Below, in pieces: positions 34,456-42,807 of a stretch of DNA of 64,000 bases (its first letter is position 1; every line of letters begins with the position of its first letter). Made by a program: the position numbers and the translations under genes. The notes beneath the pieces were generated by a model. It had not been told where the DNA came from, ran no database searches, and worked only from the letters and a program-made list of their open reading frames with translations. The stretch is from Caulobacter sp. BK020 (GTDB lineage Bacteria > Pseudomonadota > Alphaproteobacteria > Caulobacterales > Caulobacteraceae): NCBI RefSeq assembly GCF_004342605.1, contig NZ_SLZL01000008.1, forward strand, positions 1 to 64,000. Reading direction: 5' to 3'.

Positions 34456-35346
34456 ATGACCTTCAAGACGCGCCTTCTCGCCGTCGCCGCCGGGCTGGCC
34501 CTGGCCCTGCCCCTGGTGCTGCCCACCGCCGCCAGCGCCCATCGCGGCTGGCTCCTGCCCTCGGCCACCGTGCTGTCGGGCGAAGGCGCCTGGGTCGGGG
34601 TCGACGCGGCCATCTCCAACGAGCTGTTCTACGCCGACCACAACCCGATGCGCCTGGACGCCGTGACCGTCACCGCGCCGGACGGTTCGGCCGACAAGGT
34701 CCAGAACCCGGCTGTCGGCAAGTACCGCTCGACCTTCGACGTCCAGCTGTCCAAGCCCGGCACCTACAAGATCGGCTCGGCGGTCAGCACGGTCATGGCC
34801 AGCTGGACGCAGGACGGCCAGGTCAAGCGCTTCCGCGGCTCGCCCGAGGACTTCGCCAGGCAGGTCCCGGCCGGCGCCGCCGACCTGAAGACCATCAAGA
34901 GCTTCAACCGCAACGAAACCTTCGTCACCCGCGACGCCCCGACCACCACGGTGTTCGCGCCGACCGGCAAGGGGCTGGAACTGGTTCCGGTGACACACCC
35001 CAACGACCTGGTGGCCGGCGAAGCGGCGACGTTCAAGTTCCTGCTCGACGGCAAGCCGGCGGCGGATCTGGAGGTCACCTTCGCTCCCGGCAATTCGCGC
35101 TACCGCGCCACGCCCGGCGACTTCAAGGTCAAGACCGGCGCCGATGGGGTGTTCAAGGTCACCTTCCCGGAAGCGGGCATGTACTGGATGAACGCCGTGG
35201 TGCGGACCGGCGAGACCGGCCGGGGTCCCGGCGGCCCGGGTGGGGGCATGGGCGGTCCTGGCGGCGCGCCCGCCCCCGCCACGCCCCTGGCCGGCGACGG
35301 CATGAGCGCCAGCTACACCGCCACGCTCGAAGCGCTGCGGCCTTAG
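34456..35346 (+). CDS. DUF4198 domain periplasmic protein
   Basis: 296 aa. Signal MTFKTRLLAVAAGLALALPLVLPTAASA, cut before HRGWLLPSATVLSG. DUF4198 features: the N-terminal His after cleavage, FYADHNPMRLDAV, and a C-terminal carboxypeptidase-like beta domain (LEVTFAPGNSRYRATPGDFKVKTGADGVFKVTFPEAGMYWMNA). A Gly/Pro stretch (GPGGPGGGMGGPGGAP) precedes the last strand. The family is common in metal-uptake loci; the mature N-terminal His could bind metal. Same operon as DUF2271; an inverted-repeat pair separates it from apbE. Confidence 0.87.
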   Translation: MTFKTRLLAVAAGLALALPLVLPTAASAHRGWLLPSATVLSGEGAWVGVDAAISNELFYADHNPMRLDAVTVTAPDGSADKVQNPAVGKYRSTFDVQLSKPGTYKIGSAVSTVMASWTQDGQVKRFRGSPEDFARQVPAGAADLKTIKSFNRNETFVTRDAPTTTVFAPTGKGLELVPVTHPNDLVAGEAATFKFLLDGKPAADLEVTFAPGNSRYRATPGDFKVKTGADGVFKVTFPEAGMYWMNAVVRTGETGRGPGGPGGGMGGPGGAPAPATPLAGDGMSASYTATLEALRP

Positions 35347-35404
35347 AGCTTTCAGAGGTCGTCATCCTCCGCGACAAGACGATGTGGCGAGCGCCGTTGA
35401 ACGT

Positions 35405-35490
35405 CCCCGTCCTTCGACAAGCTCAGGATGAGGACGAATTTTGCGACCGTTCAGTAGAAATCCTCATCCTGAGCTTGTCGAAGGACGGGG
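35405..35490. repeat. Inverted-repeat pair, class B (30-bp perfect arms)
   Basis: 35405-35434 begins CCCCGTCCTTCGACAAGCTC and 35461-35490 is its exact reverse complement. The spacer is 26 bases. Unlike class A the arms carry CGACAAGCTCAGGATGAGG. It lies between DUF4198 and apbE, and the spacer lacks a T run. Confidence 0.9.
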
Positions 35491-35521
35491 ATTTCTTCCC
35501 GCCGGCTTTTCAGTGATCCCC

Positions 35522-36514
35522 ATGACCCGCGTCCTCGTCCCCCAGCTCGCCGAGCCGCCCGCCCGCCCGATCGGCGGCGCGGTGCTGGCGCTTGGCGGCC
35601 GGACGATGGGCACGACCTGGTCGGTCAAGCTGGTGGCCCCGCCGACCGCCGACGCCCGGGCCCTGACCGTCATGGCCCAGCACGAGCTCGACGCCGTGGT
35701 CCGCGAGATGAGCCCCTGGGAGCCGCTGTCGGACCTGTCGCGCTACAACCGCGCGGCCGCCGGTGGCTGGACCGCCCTGCCCCCGGCCTTCGCCCAGGTG
35801 CTGCGCGCCGCCCTGGAGATCGCCGAGCGGACGGACGGCGCCTTCGACCCCACCCTGGGGGCCCTGGTCGATCTCTGGGGATTTGGCCCCCGCCCGTTCT
35901 CCGGCGCGCCGCCGCGAGCCCAGGACCTCGCCGGCGCCCAGGACGCGGCCGGCTGGCGGCGCGTGGTCATGGACGGCGACAGCCTGTTCCAGCCAGGCCG
36001 CCTGCGGCTGGACCTCAACGGGATCGCCAAGGGCTTCGCGGTCGACCAGGTGGCCGCCGCCCTCGACCGGGCCGGCGTCCGTTCGTACCTGGTCGAGGTC
36101 GGCGGCGAGCTGCGCGGGACCGGCGCCAAGCCCGACGGCCAGCCCTGGTGGGTCGAGCTGGAGCGGCCGCCGGTCGCCAATGACGGCGTGCGGACCCTGG
36201 TGGCCCTGCACGGCCTGTCGGTGGCGACCTCGGGCGACTATCGCCGGTTCTTCGAGCATGGCGGCCGCCGCTACGCCCACACCCTGGACCCCGCCACCGC
36301 CGCGCCGGTCGCTCATCCCACGGTCAGCGTCACGGTGCTGGACGGCAGCTGCCTGCGGGCCGACGCCTACGCCACGGCGCTGACGGTGATGGCGCCCGAG
36401 GCCGCGCTAGCCTTCGCGACCGTGCACGGCCTGGCCGCCTTGATCCTGGCGCGCGGCCCCGCCGGCCTGGAGGAGCGCCTGTCGCCGGCCCTCCTGGCGA
36501 TGCTCGACGCATGA
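35522..36514 (+). CDS. FAD:protein FMN transferase (ApbE)
   Basis: 330 aa. It covalently attaches FMN to Thr/Ser of target flavoproteins in the periplasm and needs Mg2+. GGRTMGTTWSVKL, DLNGIAKGFAVDQVAAAL, VEVGGELRGTGAKPDG and SGDYRRFFEHGGRRYAHTLDPATAAP are the core motifs. No obvious signal peptide or lipobox follows ATG 35522, so its export is unclear. The last four bases overlap the start of the flavoreductase gene. Its target may be the PepSY or flavoreductase proteins of this cluster. Confidence 0.93.
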   Translation: MTRVLVPQLAEPPARPIGGAVLALGGRTMGTTWSVKLVAPPTADARALTVMAQHELDAVVREMSPWEPLSDLSRYNRAAAGGWTALPPAFAQVLRAALEIAERTDGAFDPTLGALVDLWGFGPRPFSGAPPRAQDLAGAQDAAGWRRVVMDGDSLFQPGRLRLDLNGIAKGFAVDQVAAALDRAGVRSYLVEVGGELRGTGAKPDGQPWWVELERPPVANDGVRTLVALHGLSVATSGDYRRFFEHGGRRYAHTLDPATAAPVAHPTVSVTVLDGSCLRADAYATALTVMAPEAALAFATVHGLAALILARGPAGLEERLSPALLAMLDA

Positions 36515-38067
36515 CCAGCGGGTGGGACGCCCTGGCGCCCGGGGCCGGCCGCCTCTGGACGGCCGGTCTGGTCCTCCTCGCCTATGTCCTGTTCTGCCTG
36601 GCCGTCGCCTGGCGCGAGGCCCGCCGCCGACGCGCCGCCCGCCACGCCACCCAGGCCCTGGCGGCCGGGACCGGCGCGAGCGTCCTGGTGGTCCACGCCA
36701 GCCAGACCGGCTTCGCCGAGGAACTGGCCCTGGCCACCGCCCGGCTGCTGGGCGAGGCCGGCGCGCGCGTCGCCTTGAAGAGCCTGGCCGAGGTGACGAT
36801 CGCCGACCTGACGGGAGGGGGCCGCGCCCTGTTCGTGGCCAGCACCACCGGCGAGGGCGACGCCCCCGACACCGCCCGCCGCTTCATCCGCGAGGTCATG
36901 GGCGACGAGCCCGCGCTCGACGGCCTCGGCTACGGCGTCCTGGCCCTGGGCGACAGCAGCTACGCCCGGTACTGCGCCTTCGGCCGAACCTTGGACGCCT
37001 GGCTGGCCCATCACGGCGCGACGCCGCTGTTCGACCGGGTCGAGGTCGACGACGGCGACCCGGCCGCCCTGCGCCACTGGCAGGCCCATGTCGGCGTGCT
37101 GGCCGGCGTCACCGACGCGCCCGACTGGACGCGGCCGCGCTACGGCCGCTGGCGGCTGGCCGAGCGGCGCCGCCTGAACCCCGGCAGTCCGGGCGACGCG
37201 GCCTTCCATCTGCGGCTCGAGCCCCTGGACGCCGCGACCTGGCAAGCCGGCGACATCCTGGAAGTCGGCCCGCGCAACGCCCCGGCCGAGGTCGCCGCCC
37301 TGCTGGCGCGGCTGGGCCTGGACCCGTCCGCCCCGGTGGTCGCCGAAGAGGGCGCGACCCTGGCCGAGGCCCTGTCCTGGCGCCGCCTGCCGCACGACGA
37401 CATGCCCCCGGTGCCGACCGCCCAGGCCCTGGTCGACGCCCTGCCGCCCCTGCCGCACCGCGAATATTCGATCGCCTCCCTGCCGGCCGACGGCGCGGTC
37501 GAGCTGCTGGTGCGCGCCATGAAGCGGGCCGACGGCAAGCCGGGCCTGGGCTCGGGCTGGCTGACCCTCCACGCCGCCGAGGGGACCGAGATCGCCGCCC
37601 GGGTGCGGACCAACCGCGCCTTCCACGGTCCACCGGACGACCGACCACTGATCCTGGTCGGCAACGGCACGGGCCTGGCCGGACTTCGCGCCCACCTGAA
37701 GGCCCGCGCCGCCGCCCCCTCTTCAAGCCATGGCCGCCCTCGCAACTGGCTGGTGTTCGGCGAGCGCACGGCGGCCCACGACTATTTCCACCGCGACGAG
37801 ATCGAGGCCTGGCGCGCCGAGGGCGTGCTGCAGCGCCTGGACCTGGCCTTCTCCCGCGACCAGGACCGCAAGATCTATGTCCAGCACCGCCTGCTGGAGG
37901 CCGCCGACGCTCTGCGCGCCTGGGTCGCCGACGGCGCGGCGATCTATGTCTGCGGCTCGCTGGAGGGCATGTCGGGCGAGGTCCACGCGGCGCTGACGAC
38001 CGTGTTGGGCGCGGAAACGATGGAGCGCCTGACCGACGAGGGACGGTATCGGCGGGACGTCTACTGA
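36511..38067 (+). CDS. Membrane-anchored flavodoxin/NADPH reductase (sulfite reductase alpha-like)
   Basis: 518 aa. One N-terminal helix (WTAGLVLLAYVLFCLAVAW, about 15-33), followed by an Arg-rich stop. Flavodoxin domain (about 55-195) with HASQTGFAEELAL, ASTTGEGDAPDTA, LGDSSYARYCAFG. Then an FAD domain with REYSIASLPADG and a NAD(P) domain with LVGNGTGLAGLRAHLKA and the terminal aromatic Tyr (RRDVY). It resembles cytochrome P450 reductase/CysJ folds and probably drives the PepSY membrane ferric reductase from cytosolic NADPH. It overlaps apbE by four bases and is the last gene of the cluster. Confidence 0.88.
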   Translation: MTSGWDALAPGAGRLWTAGLVLLAYVLFCLAVAWREARRRRAARHATQALAAGTGASVLVVHASQTGFAEELALATARLLGEAGARVALKSLAEVTIADLTGGGRALFVASTTGEGDAPDTARRFIREVMGDEPALDGLGYGVLALGDSSYARYCAFGRTLDAWLAHHGATPLFDRVEVDDGDPAALRHWQAHVGVLAGVTDAPDWTRPRYGRWRLAERRRLNPGSPGDAAFHLRLEPLDAATWQAGDILEVGPRNAPAEVAALLARLGLDPSAPVVAEEGATLAEALSWRRLPHDDMPPVPTAQALVDALPPLPHREYSIASLPADGAVELLVRAMKRADGKPGLGSGWLTLHAAEGTEIAARVRTNRAFHGPPDDRPLILVGNGTGLAGLRAHLKARAAAPSSSHGRPRNWLVFGERTAAHDYFHRDEIEAWRAEGVLQRLDLAFSRDQDRKIYVQHRLLEAADALRAWVADGAAIYVCGSLEGMSGEVHAALTTVLGAETMERLTDEGRYRRDVY

Positions 38068-38077
38068 CATAACGCCC

Positions 38078-38220
38078 CTTCCCTCCCCCTTGCGGGGAGG
38101 GTGGCCCGCCTAGCGGGTCGGGTGGGGGACTGGTGCAGGGTGTCGGACGGAGCCGGGAGTCAGCAGGCCCCACCCGACCCTGGCTTCGCCAGGGCCGCCC
38201 TCCCCACGAGGGGGAGGGAA
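38078..38220. repeat. Inverted-repeat pair, class G relative, reaching into mobA
   Basis: The left arm has CCCTTCCCTCCCCCTTGCGG then GGTGGCCCGCCTAGCGGGTC. The right arm has CCCCACCCGACCCTGGCTTC then CCTCCCCACGAGGGGGAGGG. The right arm (38160-38220) is inside the end of the mobA reading frame. The arms are inverted copies with differences. Confidence 0.75.
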
Positions 38221-38738
38221 AGCGCCAGAACTTCCTCCGGGGTGTTGGCCCCGCGCAGCCGGGCCCGCACGGTCTCGTCGCACGGCAAGACCGCCAGCTC
38301 CGCCCGCTCGACCAGCCGCCGCAGCGGCCAGCCGGCTTGCGCCTCGGCCGGCAGGGCGGCCAGGGTCAGCGCCATCGGCACGGGCAGGCCGTCATAGACC
38401 GCCCCGGGCTCGGCCGCCGCCAGCAACGGCTGAAGATCCTCGGCCGTCACGGTCGGGGCGTCGACCGCCAGGACCAGGGCCCGGGAGAGGCCGTGCGCCG
38501 CGAGGGCCCGCGCCCCGGCCAGCACGCCGCCGACCGGCCCCGCGCCGGGCGACGGGTCGTCGACATGCTCCAGGCCCAGGTCGCGCCCGGCGGTCAGCAC
38601 GCGCGCGGCGCCGGCCGCGCGGGCCAGGGCCGCCACCCGGTCCACCGCCCGCTGGCCGTCCCAGTCCAGCGCCGCCTTGTCCGCGCCCATGCGGCGCGAG
38701 GCGCCGCCGGTCAGGATGATGGCTCCGAAGGGGGTCAT
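38160..38738 (-). CDS. MobA, molybdenum cofactor guanylyltransferase
   Basis: 192 aa. It joins GMP to molybdopterin to make the guanine-dinucleotide cofactor. The signature [18 protein letters not shown] near the N-terminus binds GTP, and [14 protein letters not shown] holds the Mg2+ Asp. It is slightly shorter than E. coli MobA. The final 20 or so residues ([19 protein letters not shown]) are encoded by the repeat arm at 38160-38220, so the natural end of the protein has been replaced or extended. ATG 38738 lies three bases after the neighbouring minus-strand stop. Confidence 0.88.
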   Translation of the reverse strand: MTPFGAIILTGGASRRMGADKAALDWDGQRAVDRVAALARAAGAARVLTAGRDLGLEHVDDPSPGAGPVGGVLAGARALAAHGLSRALVLAVDAPTVTAEDLQPLLAAAEPGAVYDGLPVPMALTLAALPAEAQAGWPLRRLVERAELAVLPCDETVRARLRGANTPEEVLALSLPLVGRAALAKPGSGGAC

Positions 38739-38740
38739 GC

Positions 38741-39235
38741 TTAGCAGTCCACCAAGTCGAAGAACGCGGTCGGCGCGCTCTCGCGCGCGTCGGGCGGCGT
38801 GCGATACCAGAAGGCCTCCTCCAGTCCTGGGATCAGCAGGTGGGCCGGGGCCGGAGCCCCGCGTCTCAACGCGGGCTCCGGCGCGACGCCATAGGTCGCG
38901 TCCAGGACCATGAAGTCCAGATCGCCAAGCGGCCGCGCCTTGTCATCGTCCGGCCCGGGCGGCGCCCAGTCCGGCCGGGCGACGTCATAGGTCGAGGCCA
39001 GGTGTCCCAGCGTGCCCACGCCGTTGCCCAGATAGGGCAGGAAATCGTAGGTGCGACCGCTGGCCTTCGACCGAACGATCAGCGCCACCCCCGCTGACCA
39101 GTCGCTGGAAATCGCCACAGGCCTGAACTCGGCCGTGAAGCCGGGCGCGTCGCGCAGAACATAGCGGGCCCGCTCCAACGGGCAGGATGCGGACGCGTTC
39201 GACAGCACGGCAACAGTCAAAAACACGCCGATCAT
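38741..39235 (-). CDS. Exported hypothetical protein (164 aa)
   Basis: Begins [29 protein letters not shown]: a short signal peptide cut after SAS or so. The mature part, with [20 protein letters not shown] and [20 protein letters not shown], has two cysteines (first near residue 18, last at the C-terminus). No domain recognised. ATG 39235 was chosen for the signal peptide; the frame runs 19 codons further. It ends two bases from the mobA start and may share its transcript. Confidence 0.6.
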   Translation of the reverse strand: MIGVFLTVAVLSNASASCPLERARYVLRDAPGFTAEFRPVAISSDWSAGVALIVRSKASGRTYDFLPYLGNGVGTLGHLASTYDVARPDWAPPGPDDDKARPLGDLDFMVLDATYGVAPEPALRRGAPAPAHLLIPGLEEAFWYRTPPDARESAPTAFFDLVDC

Positions 39236-39326
39236 GGTCGATCCAAAATTAGGTTGTGCGTCGAGTTCGACAGCTTCGCAGCAGACCGTCAATCGACCTG
39301 GCTATCGGAAGTTTCGTTCTCTCGCA

Positions 39327-39350
39327 GAGTTGATGGCAGTCTTTCAACTC
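39327..39350. promoter_or_regulatory. Inverted repeat upstream of lacI-type gene
   Basis: GAGTTGA (39327-39333) and TCAACTC (39344-39350), spacer ten bases, 47 bases before the regulator ATG. It may be an autoregulatory site. It is unlike the TTAGCGCTAA xylose operator. Confidence 0.4.
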
Positions 39351-39397
39351 GGCCTCGAAACGGTCTAGTGTCCGCGCGATCAAGGGACGGACCATCG

Positions 39398-40456
39398 ATG
39401 AACGACCGCAACGAGCGCCAGCGCCGCCGCACGACCCAGAGCGCGACCATCCGCGACGTGGCGGCCCTGGCCGGGGTGTCGCCGATGACGGTGTCGCGGG
39501 TGATCAATCGCGAGACGACGGTCAAGGAAGAGACCCGGGCCCTGGTCGAGGCGGCGATCACCGAGCTGAACTACGCCCCCAACCCCGCCGCCCGCAGCCT
39601 GGCCGGCTCGGCCCCGTTCCGCATCGGCCTGCTCTACGACAACCCCTCCACCGGCTATCTGTCCGAGTTCCTGGTCGGCGCCCTGGACGAAAGCAGCCGC
39701 ACCGGCGCCCAGGTGGTGATCGAGAAGTGCGCCGAGCCCGAACTGGCCGGCGCCACCCTGACCCGCCTGCTGAAGACCGGTGTCGACGGCCTGATTCTGC
39801 CGGCCCCGCTGTGCGAGAGCGCCCAGGTGCTGGCCGAGGTCAAGGCGGCCGGCGCCGCCGCCGTCGCCGTCGCCCCCGGCAAGGCCAGCGCCGACATGGC
39901 CACCATCCGCATCGACAACGAGGCCGCCGCCTTCGAGCTGGCCGAGCACCTGCTGGGCCTGGGCCACAAGCGCTTCGGGATCATCAAGGGCCACCCCAAC
40001 CAGACCGTCAGCCAGCAGCGCCTGGACGGCTTCCTCGCCGCCCTGAAGGTCGCCGGGATCCCGGACACGGACGTGCGGATCGAGCAGGGCTACTTCACCT
40101 ATCGCTCGGGCCTGGAGGCCGCCGAACGGCTGCTGGGCGAGGACGACCGGCCCACCGCCATCTTCGCCGGCAACGACGACATGGCCGCCGCCACGGCGGG
40201 CGTCGCCCACCGCATGGGCCTGGACGTGCCCGAGGACGTGTCGATCGTCGGCTTCGACGACACCTCGATCGCCGCCAACATCTGGCCGGCCCTGACCACC
40301 GTCCACCAGCCGATCGCCGCCATGGCCCGCGCCGCGGTCGACCTGGTGCTGGAAGAGATCCGCCGCCAGCGCGGCAAGACCGGCGAGCCCCGCCAGCTGA
40401 TGCACCCGCACACCCTGATCGTGCGGGACTCGACGGGGCCTGCGCCGGAGGGGTGA
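39398..40456 (+). CDS. LacI-family transcriptional regulator
   Basis: 352 aa. Helix-turn-helix plus hinge: ATIRDVAALAGVSPMTVSRVINRETTVKEETRALVEAAITELNYAPNPAARSL. The sugar-binding domain shows RIGLLYDNPSTGYLSEFLVGA, FAGNDDMAAATAGVAHRMGLDVPEDVSIVGFDDTSIA and the end LVLEEI. ATG 39398 has AGGGACGG upstream; the frame continues upstream but not as protein. It lies 1.1 kb before the xyl operon on the same strand. C. crescentus XylR is also LacI-type, but as I recall it is encoded away from xylXABCD, so this one may be XylR or control other sugars. Confidence 0.9.
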   Translation: MNDRNERQRRRTTQSATIRDVAALAGVSPMTVSRVINRETTVKEETRALVEAAITELNYAPNPAARSLAGSAPFRIGLLYDNPSTGYLSEFLVGALDESSRTGAQVVIEKCAEPELAGATLTRLLKTGVDGLILPAPLCESAQVLAEVKAAGAAAVAVAPGKASADMATIRIDNEAAAFELAEHLLGLGHKRFGIIKGHPNQTVSQQRLDGFLAALKVAGIPDTDVRIEQGYFTYRSGLEAAERLLGEDDRPTAIFAGNDDMAAATAGVAHRMGLDVPEDVSIVGFDDTSIAANIWPALTTVHQPIAAMARAAVDLVLEEIRRQRGKTGEPRQLMHPHTLIVRDSTGPAPEG

Positions 40457-40519
40457 AGTCGTGACTTAGGACCGCTTCGCCCCGTTGCGGAGCTCTGTCG
40501 ACGGGTTAAAGATCGCCGG

Positions 40520-40924
40520 ATGAACGAGCCGCCGAGCAAATCCGAGCGCATGGAACTGCGTCGATCTATCGGAAACCGAAAGGTGTCGAAACCGCACGCG
40601 CCTTCATTCCATCGCGGGCCCAGATATCTAATCGCCCATGCCTGTTTTGATTGCCGGAAGTCGTGGAAGCGAGATACCGACATACAGCACCGATGCCCTG
40701 AGTGTCGGGCCCCTTTGGCCTTGATGGGAAGGAGCTTCAGGACGCCTCTGAAGGCCGATCGGGCGCAGTGGGCGAAGGTGCGCCGCCTCTGGATTGCTGG
40801 ATTCCGTTTCTGGAGCTATCGTAGCTTCCCCCTCGCCGAGCGCTTCCCGGAACGGTTGAGAGACGTTGACGCTTTCATCCGGCGCAATCCGCGTCACCCG
40901 ATGCGAGCAACGCCTGCGTCCTAA
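40520..40924 (+). CDS. Hypothetical zinc-ribbon protein (134 aa)
   Basis: Starts MNEPPSKSERMELRRSIGNR. CFDCRKSWKRDTDIQHRCPECRAPL gives a CxxC-N13-CxxC zinc ribbon at about residues 42-62. The rest is basic and aromatic (FRFWSYRSFPLAERFPERL). Lower GC and rarer codons than around it suggest recent arrival. It lies between the LacI gene and DUF427. Function unknown. Confidence 0.6.
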   Translation: MNEPPSKSERMELRRSIGNRKVSKPHAPSFHRGPRYLIAHACFDCRKSWKRDTDIQHRCPECRAPLALMGRSFRTPLKADRAQWAKVRRLWIAGFRFWSYRSFPLAERFPERLRDVDAFIRRNPRHPMRATPAS

Positions 40925-41033
40925 CCACCCTTCTTTCTCCCGATCTCCGGCTCGGCAAGTTGATTGAGGCGCGGGGCGGTAGGCGTCGGAACTTCACCAC
41001 CACCAATCAGGCCGTCTTCCTCGAACGGTCCGG

Positions 41034-41411
41034 TCAGCCCTCCTCGACGATCGCGTCCACCCGGTCGGGATAGAACGCCAGGTGATCCTGGATCGCCGCC
41101 ACCGCCGGATAGGCCGACTCGTAGGTCCAGATCGCGTTGACCGACCGCTCGCCGCCCAGCGGGATGCTGAAATAGGACGCCTCGCCCTTGTAGGGGCAAT
41201 AGGTGGCGTGGTCGGTGCGGGCCAGCAGGGCCATGTCGACGTCCTGGCGCGGAATGTATTGCACCGGCGGATAGGAGGCCTCGCGCAGCGTCATGGCGTC
41301 GCGGGTGTCGGCGATCACCTTGCCGCCCAGGGTGACGGTCACGCGCCGGGAATTTGGCGTGACGGTGATGGGGTGGTCGGGCCCCGGGATCTTGATCGGC
41401 CGCTCGGTCAT
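41034..41411 (-). CDS. DUF427 domain protein
   Basis: 125 aa, single beta-rich DUF427 domain: SRRVTVTLGGKVIADTRDAMTLREASYPPVQYIPRQDVDMALL, then HATYCPYKGEASYFSIP and WTYESAYPAVAAIQDHLAFYPDRVD. Family lengths are close to this. It is widespread in alphaproteobacteria; the function is not established. It is divergent from xylX, with the xylose operator between them. Confidence 0.88.
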   Translation of the reverse strand: MTERPIKIPGPDHPITVTPNSRRVTVTLGGKVIADTRDAMTLREASYPPVQYIPRQDVDMALLARTDHATYCPYKGEASYFSIPLGGERSVNAIWTYESAYPAVAAIQDHLAFYPDRVDAIVEEG

Positions 41412-41528
41412 GGCGTTGTCCTGCTTGAGCTTGCGCCGTTAAGATGGTTTCAAGCGCGCTCGTCCGCCAGGGGAGGCTGGCCGGTCGGCGCGATCCGCCC
41501 GGCGCGGCGGGGCTTGCGTTGGGCGTTG

Positions 41529-41542
41529 TGTTAGCGCTAACA
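41529..41542. promoter_or_regulatory. Xylose repressor operator upstream of xylX
   Basis: TGTTAGCGCTAACA, a perfect 14-bp palindrome 77 bases before the xylX GTG. The C. crescentus xylX promoter is bound by the LacI-type XylR at such a TTAGCGCTAA site. Two weaker copies lie elsewhere in the window. Confidence 0.85.
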
Positions 41543-41618
41543 ACAAGATCTGTGAGCAAGGGGGGCGTGGGCGGCGAGTCAAGACCGGTCCAGCGCGCCC
41601 GCCAGGGAGAGACGACCG

Positions 41619-42770
41619 GTGGCCCTCAGTGATTTCCTTCCCGACGACTGGCGCGCCGCGACCCTGCTGGGCCGCATCGATTTCGGCCAGGGCCCGACCC
41701 CGGTCCTGATCCGCAACGGCCGCATCGAGGACGTCAGCAAGATCGCCCCGACCACGTCGGACCTGATGAACGCCTTCGCGCCCGGTGCGGCGATTCCCGC
41801 CGGCGAGGACCTGGGTCCGCTGGAGGCCCTGGACGTGCGCGCCGTCTGGGAGAACCCGGAAGGCGCGGCCGCCAAGCTGCTGGCCCCGGTCGACCTGCAG
41901 GTGCTGAAGGCCGCCGGCGTGACCTTCGCGGTCTCGACCCTGGAGCGGGTGATCGAAGAGCGGGCCCGCGGCGACGCCGCCGCCGCCCTGCAGATCCGCG
42001 AGCAGCTGTCGGCCAGCATGGGCGGCGACCTGCGCAGCGTCGATCCGGGCTCGGAAGGCGCCGAGCGCCTGAAGCAGTCCCTGATCAAGAGCGGCCTGTG
42101 GTCGCAATATCTGGAAGTCGCCATCGGCCCCGACGCCGAGATCTTCACCAAGGGCCCGACCCTGTCGTCGATGGGCTGGGGCGACCATGTCGGCGTGCGC
42201 AGCGACAGCCACTGGAACAATCCCGAGCCGGAGGTCGTGCTGCTGTGCGACGGTTCGGGCCGGATCCGCGGCGCATCGCTGGGCAACGACGTCAACCTGC
42301 GCGACTTCGAAGGCCGCTCGGCCCTGCTGCTCAGCAAGGCCAAGGACAACAACGCCTCGTGCGCCATCGGCCCGTTCTTCCGGCTGTTCGACGACGGCTT
42401 CAGCCTGGACGACGTCCGCTCGGCCGAGGTGACGCTGAAGATCACCGGCCGCGACAACTTCGTGCTGGACGGCCACAGCAACATGAGCCTGATCAGCCGC
42501 GACCCGGCGGTGCTGGCCGCCCAGGCCTTTGGCAAGCAGCACCAGTACCCGGACGGCTTCGCCCTGTTCCTGGGCACGATGTTCGCCCCGATCCAGGACC
42601 GCGACGCGGCCGGCCAGGGCTTCACCCACAAGGTCGGCGACCGTGTCCGCGTCGCCACCCCCAAGCTGGGCGTGCTGGAGAACGAGGTGACCACGTGTGA
42701 TCTCGCCGCTCCGTGGACGTTCGGCCTCTCCGCCCTGATCCGCAATCTGGCCGGCCGCGGCCTGCTGTGA
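41619..42770 (+). CDS. XylX, 2-keto-3-deoxy-D-xylonate dehydratase
   Basis: 383 aa. In the Weimberg pathway it converts 2-keto-3-deoxy-xylonate to 2-oxoglutarate semialdehyde. Fumarylacetoacetate-hydrolase-like C-terminal fold with YLEVAIGPDAEIFTKGP, DSHWNNPEPEVVLLCDGSG, LGNDVNLRDFEGRSALLLSK and CAIGPFFRLFDDGF. By memory it reads nearly throughout like C. crescentus XylX. GTG 41619 follows GGGAGAGAC. First gene of the operon, behind the xylose operator. Only 37 bases separate it from xylB, so no xylA lies between. Confidence 0.95.
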   Translation: MALSDFLPDDWRAATLLGRIDFGQGPTPVLIRNGRIEDVSKIAPTTSDLMNAFAPGAAIPAGEDLGPLEALDVRAVWENPEGAAAKLLAPVDLQVLKAAGVTFAVSTLERVIEERARGDAAAALQIREQLSASMGGDLRSVDPGSEGAERLKQSLIKSGLWSQYLEVAIGPDAEIFTKGPTLSSMGWGDHVGVRSDSHWNNPEPEVVLLCDGSGRIRGASLGNDVNLRDFEGRSALLLSKAKDNNASCAIGPFFRLFDDGFSLDDVRSAEVTLKITGRDNFVLDGHSNMSLISRDPAVLAAQAFGKQHQYPDGFALFLGTMFAPIQDRDAAGQGFTHKVGDRVRVATPKLGVLENEVTTCDLAAPWTFGLSALIRNLAGRGLL

Positions 42771-42807
42771 TCTCCCTGAAAATCGTCTCTTCCTGGTCGT
42801 GACGCGT

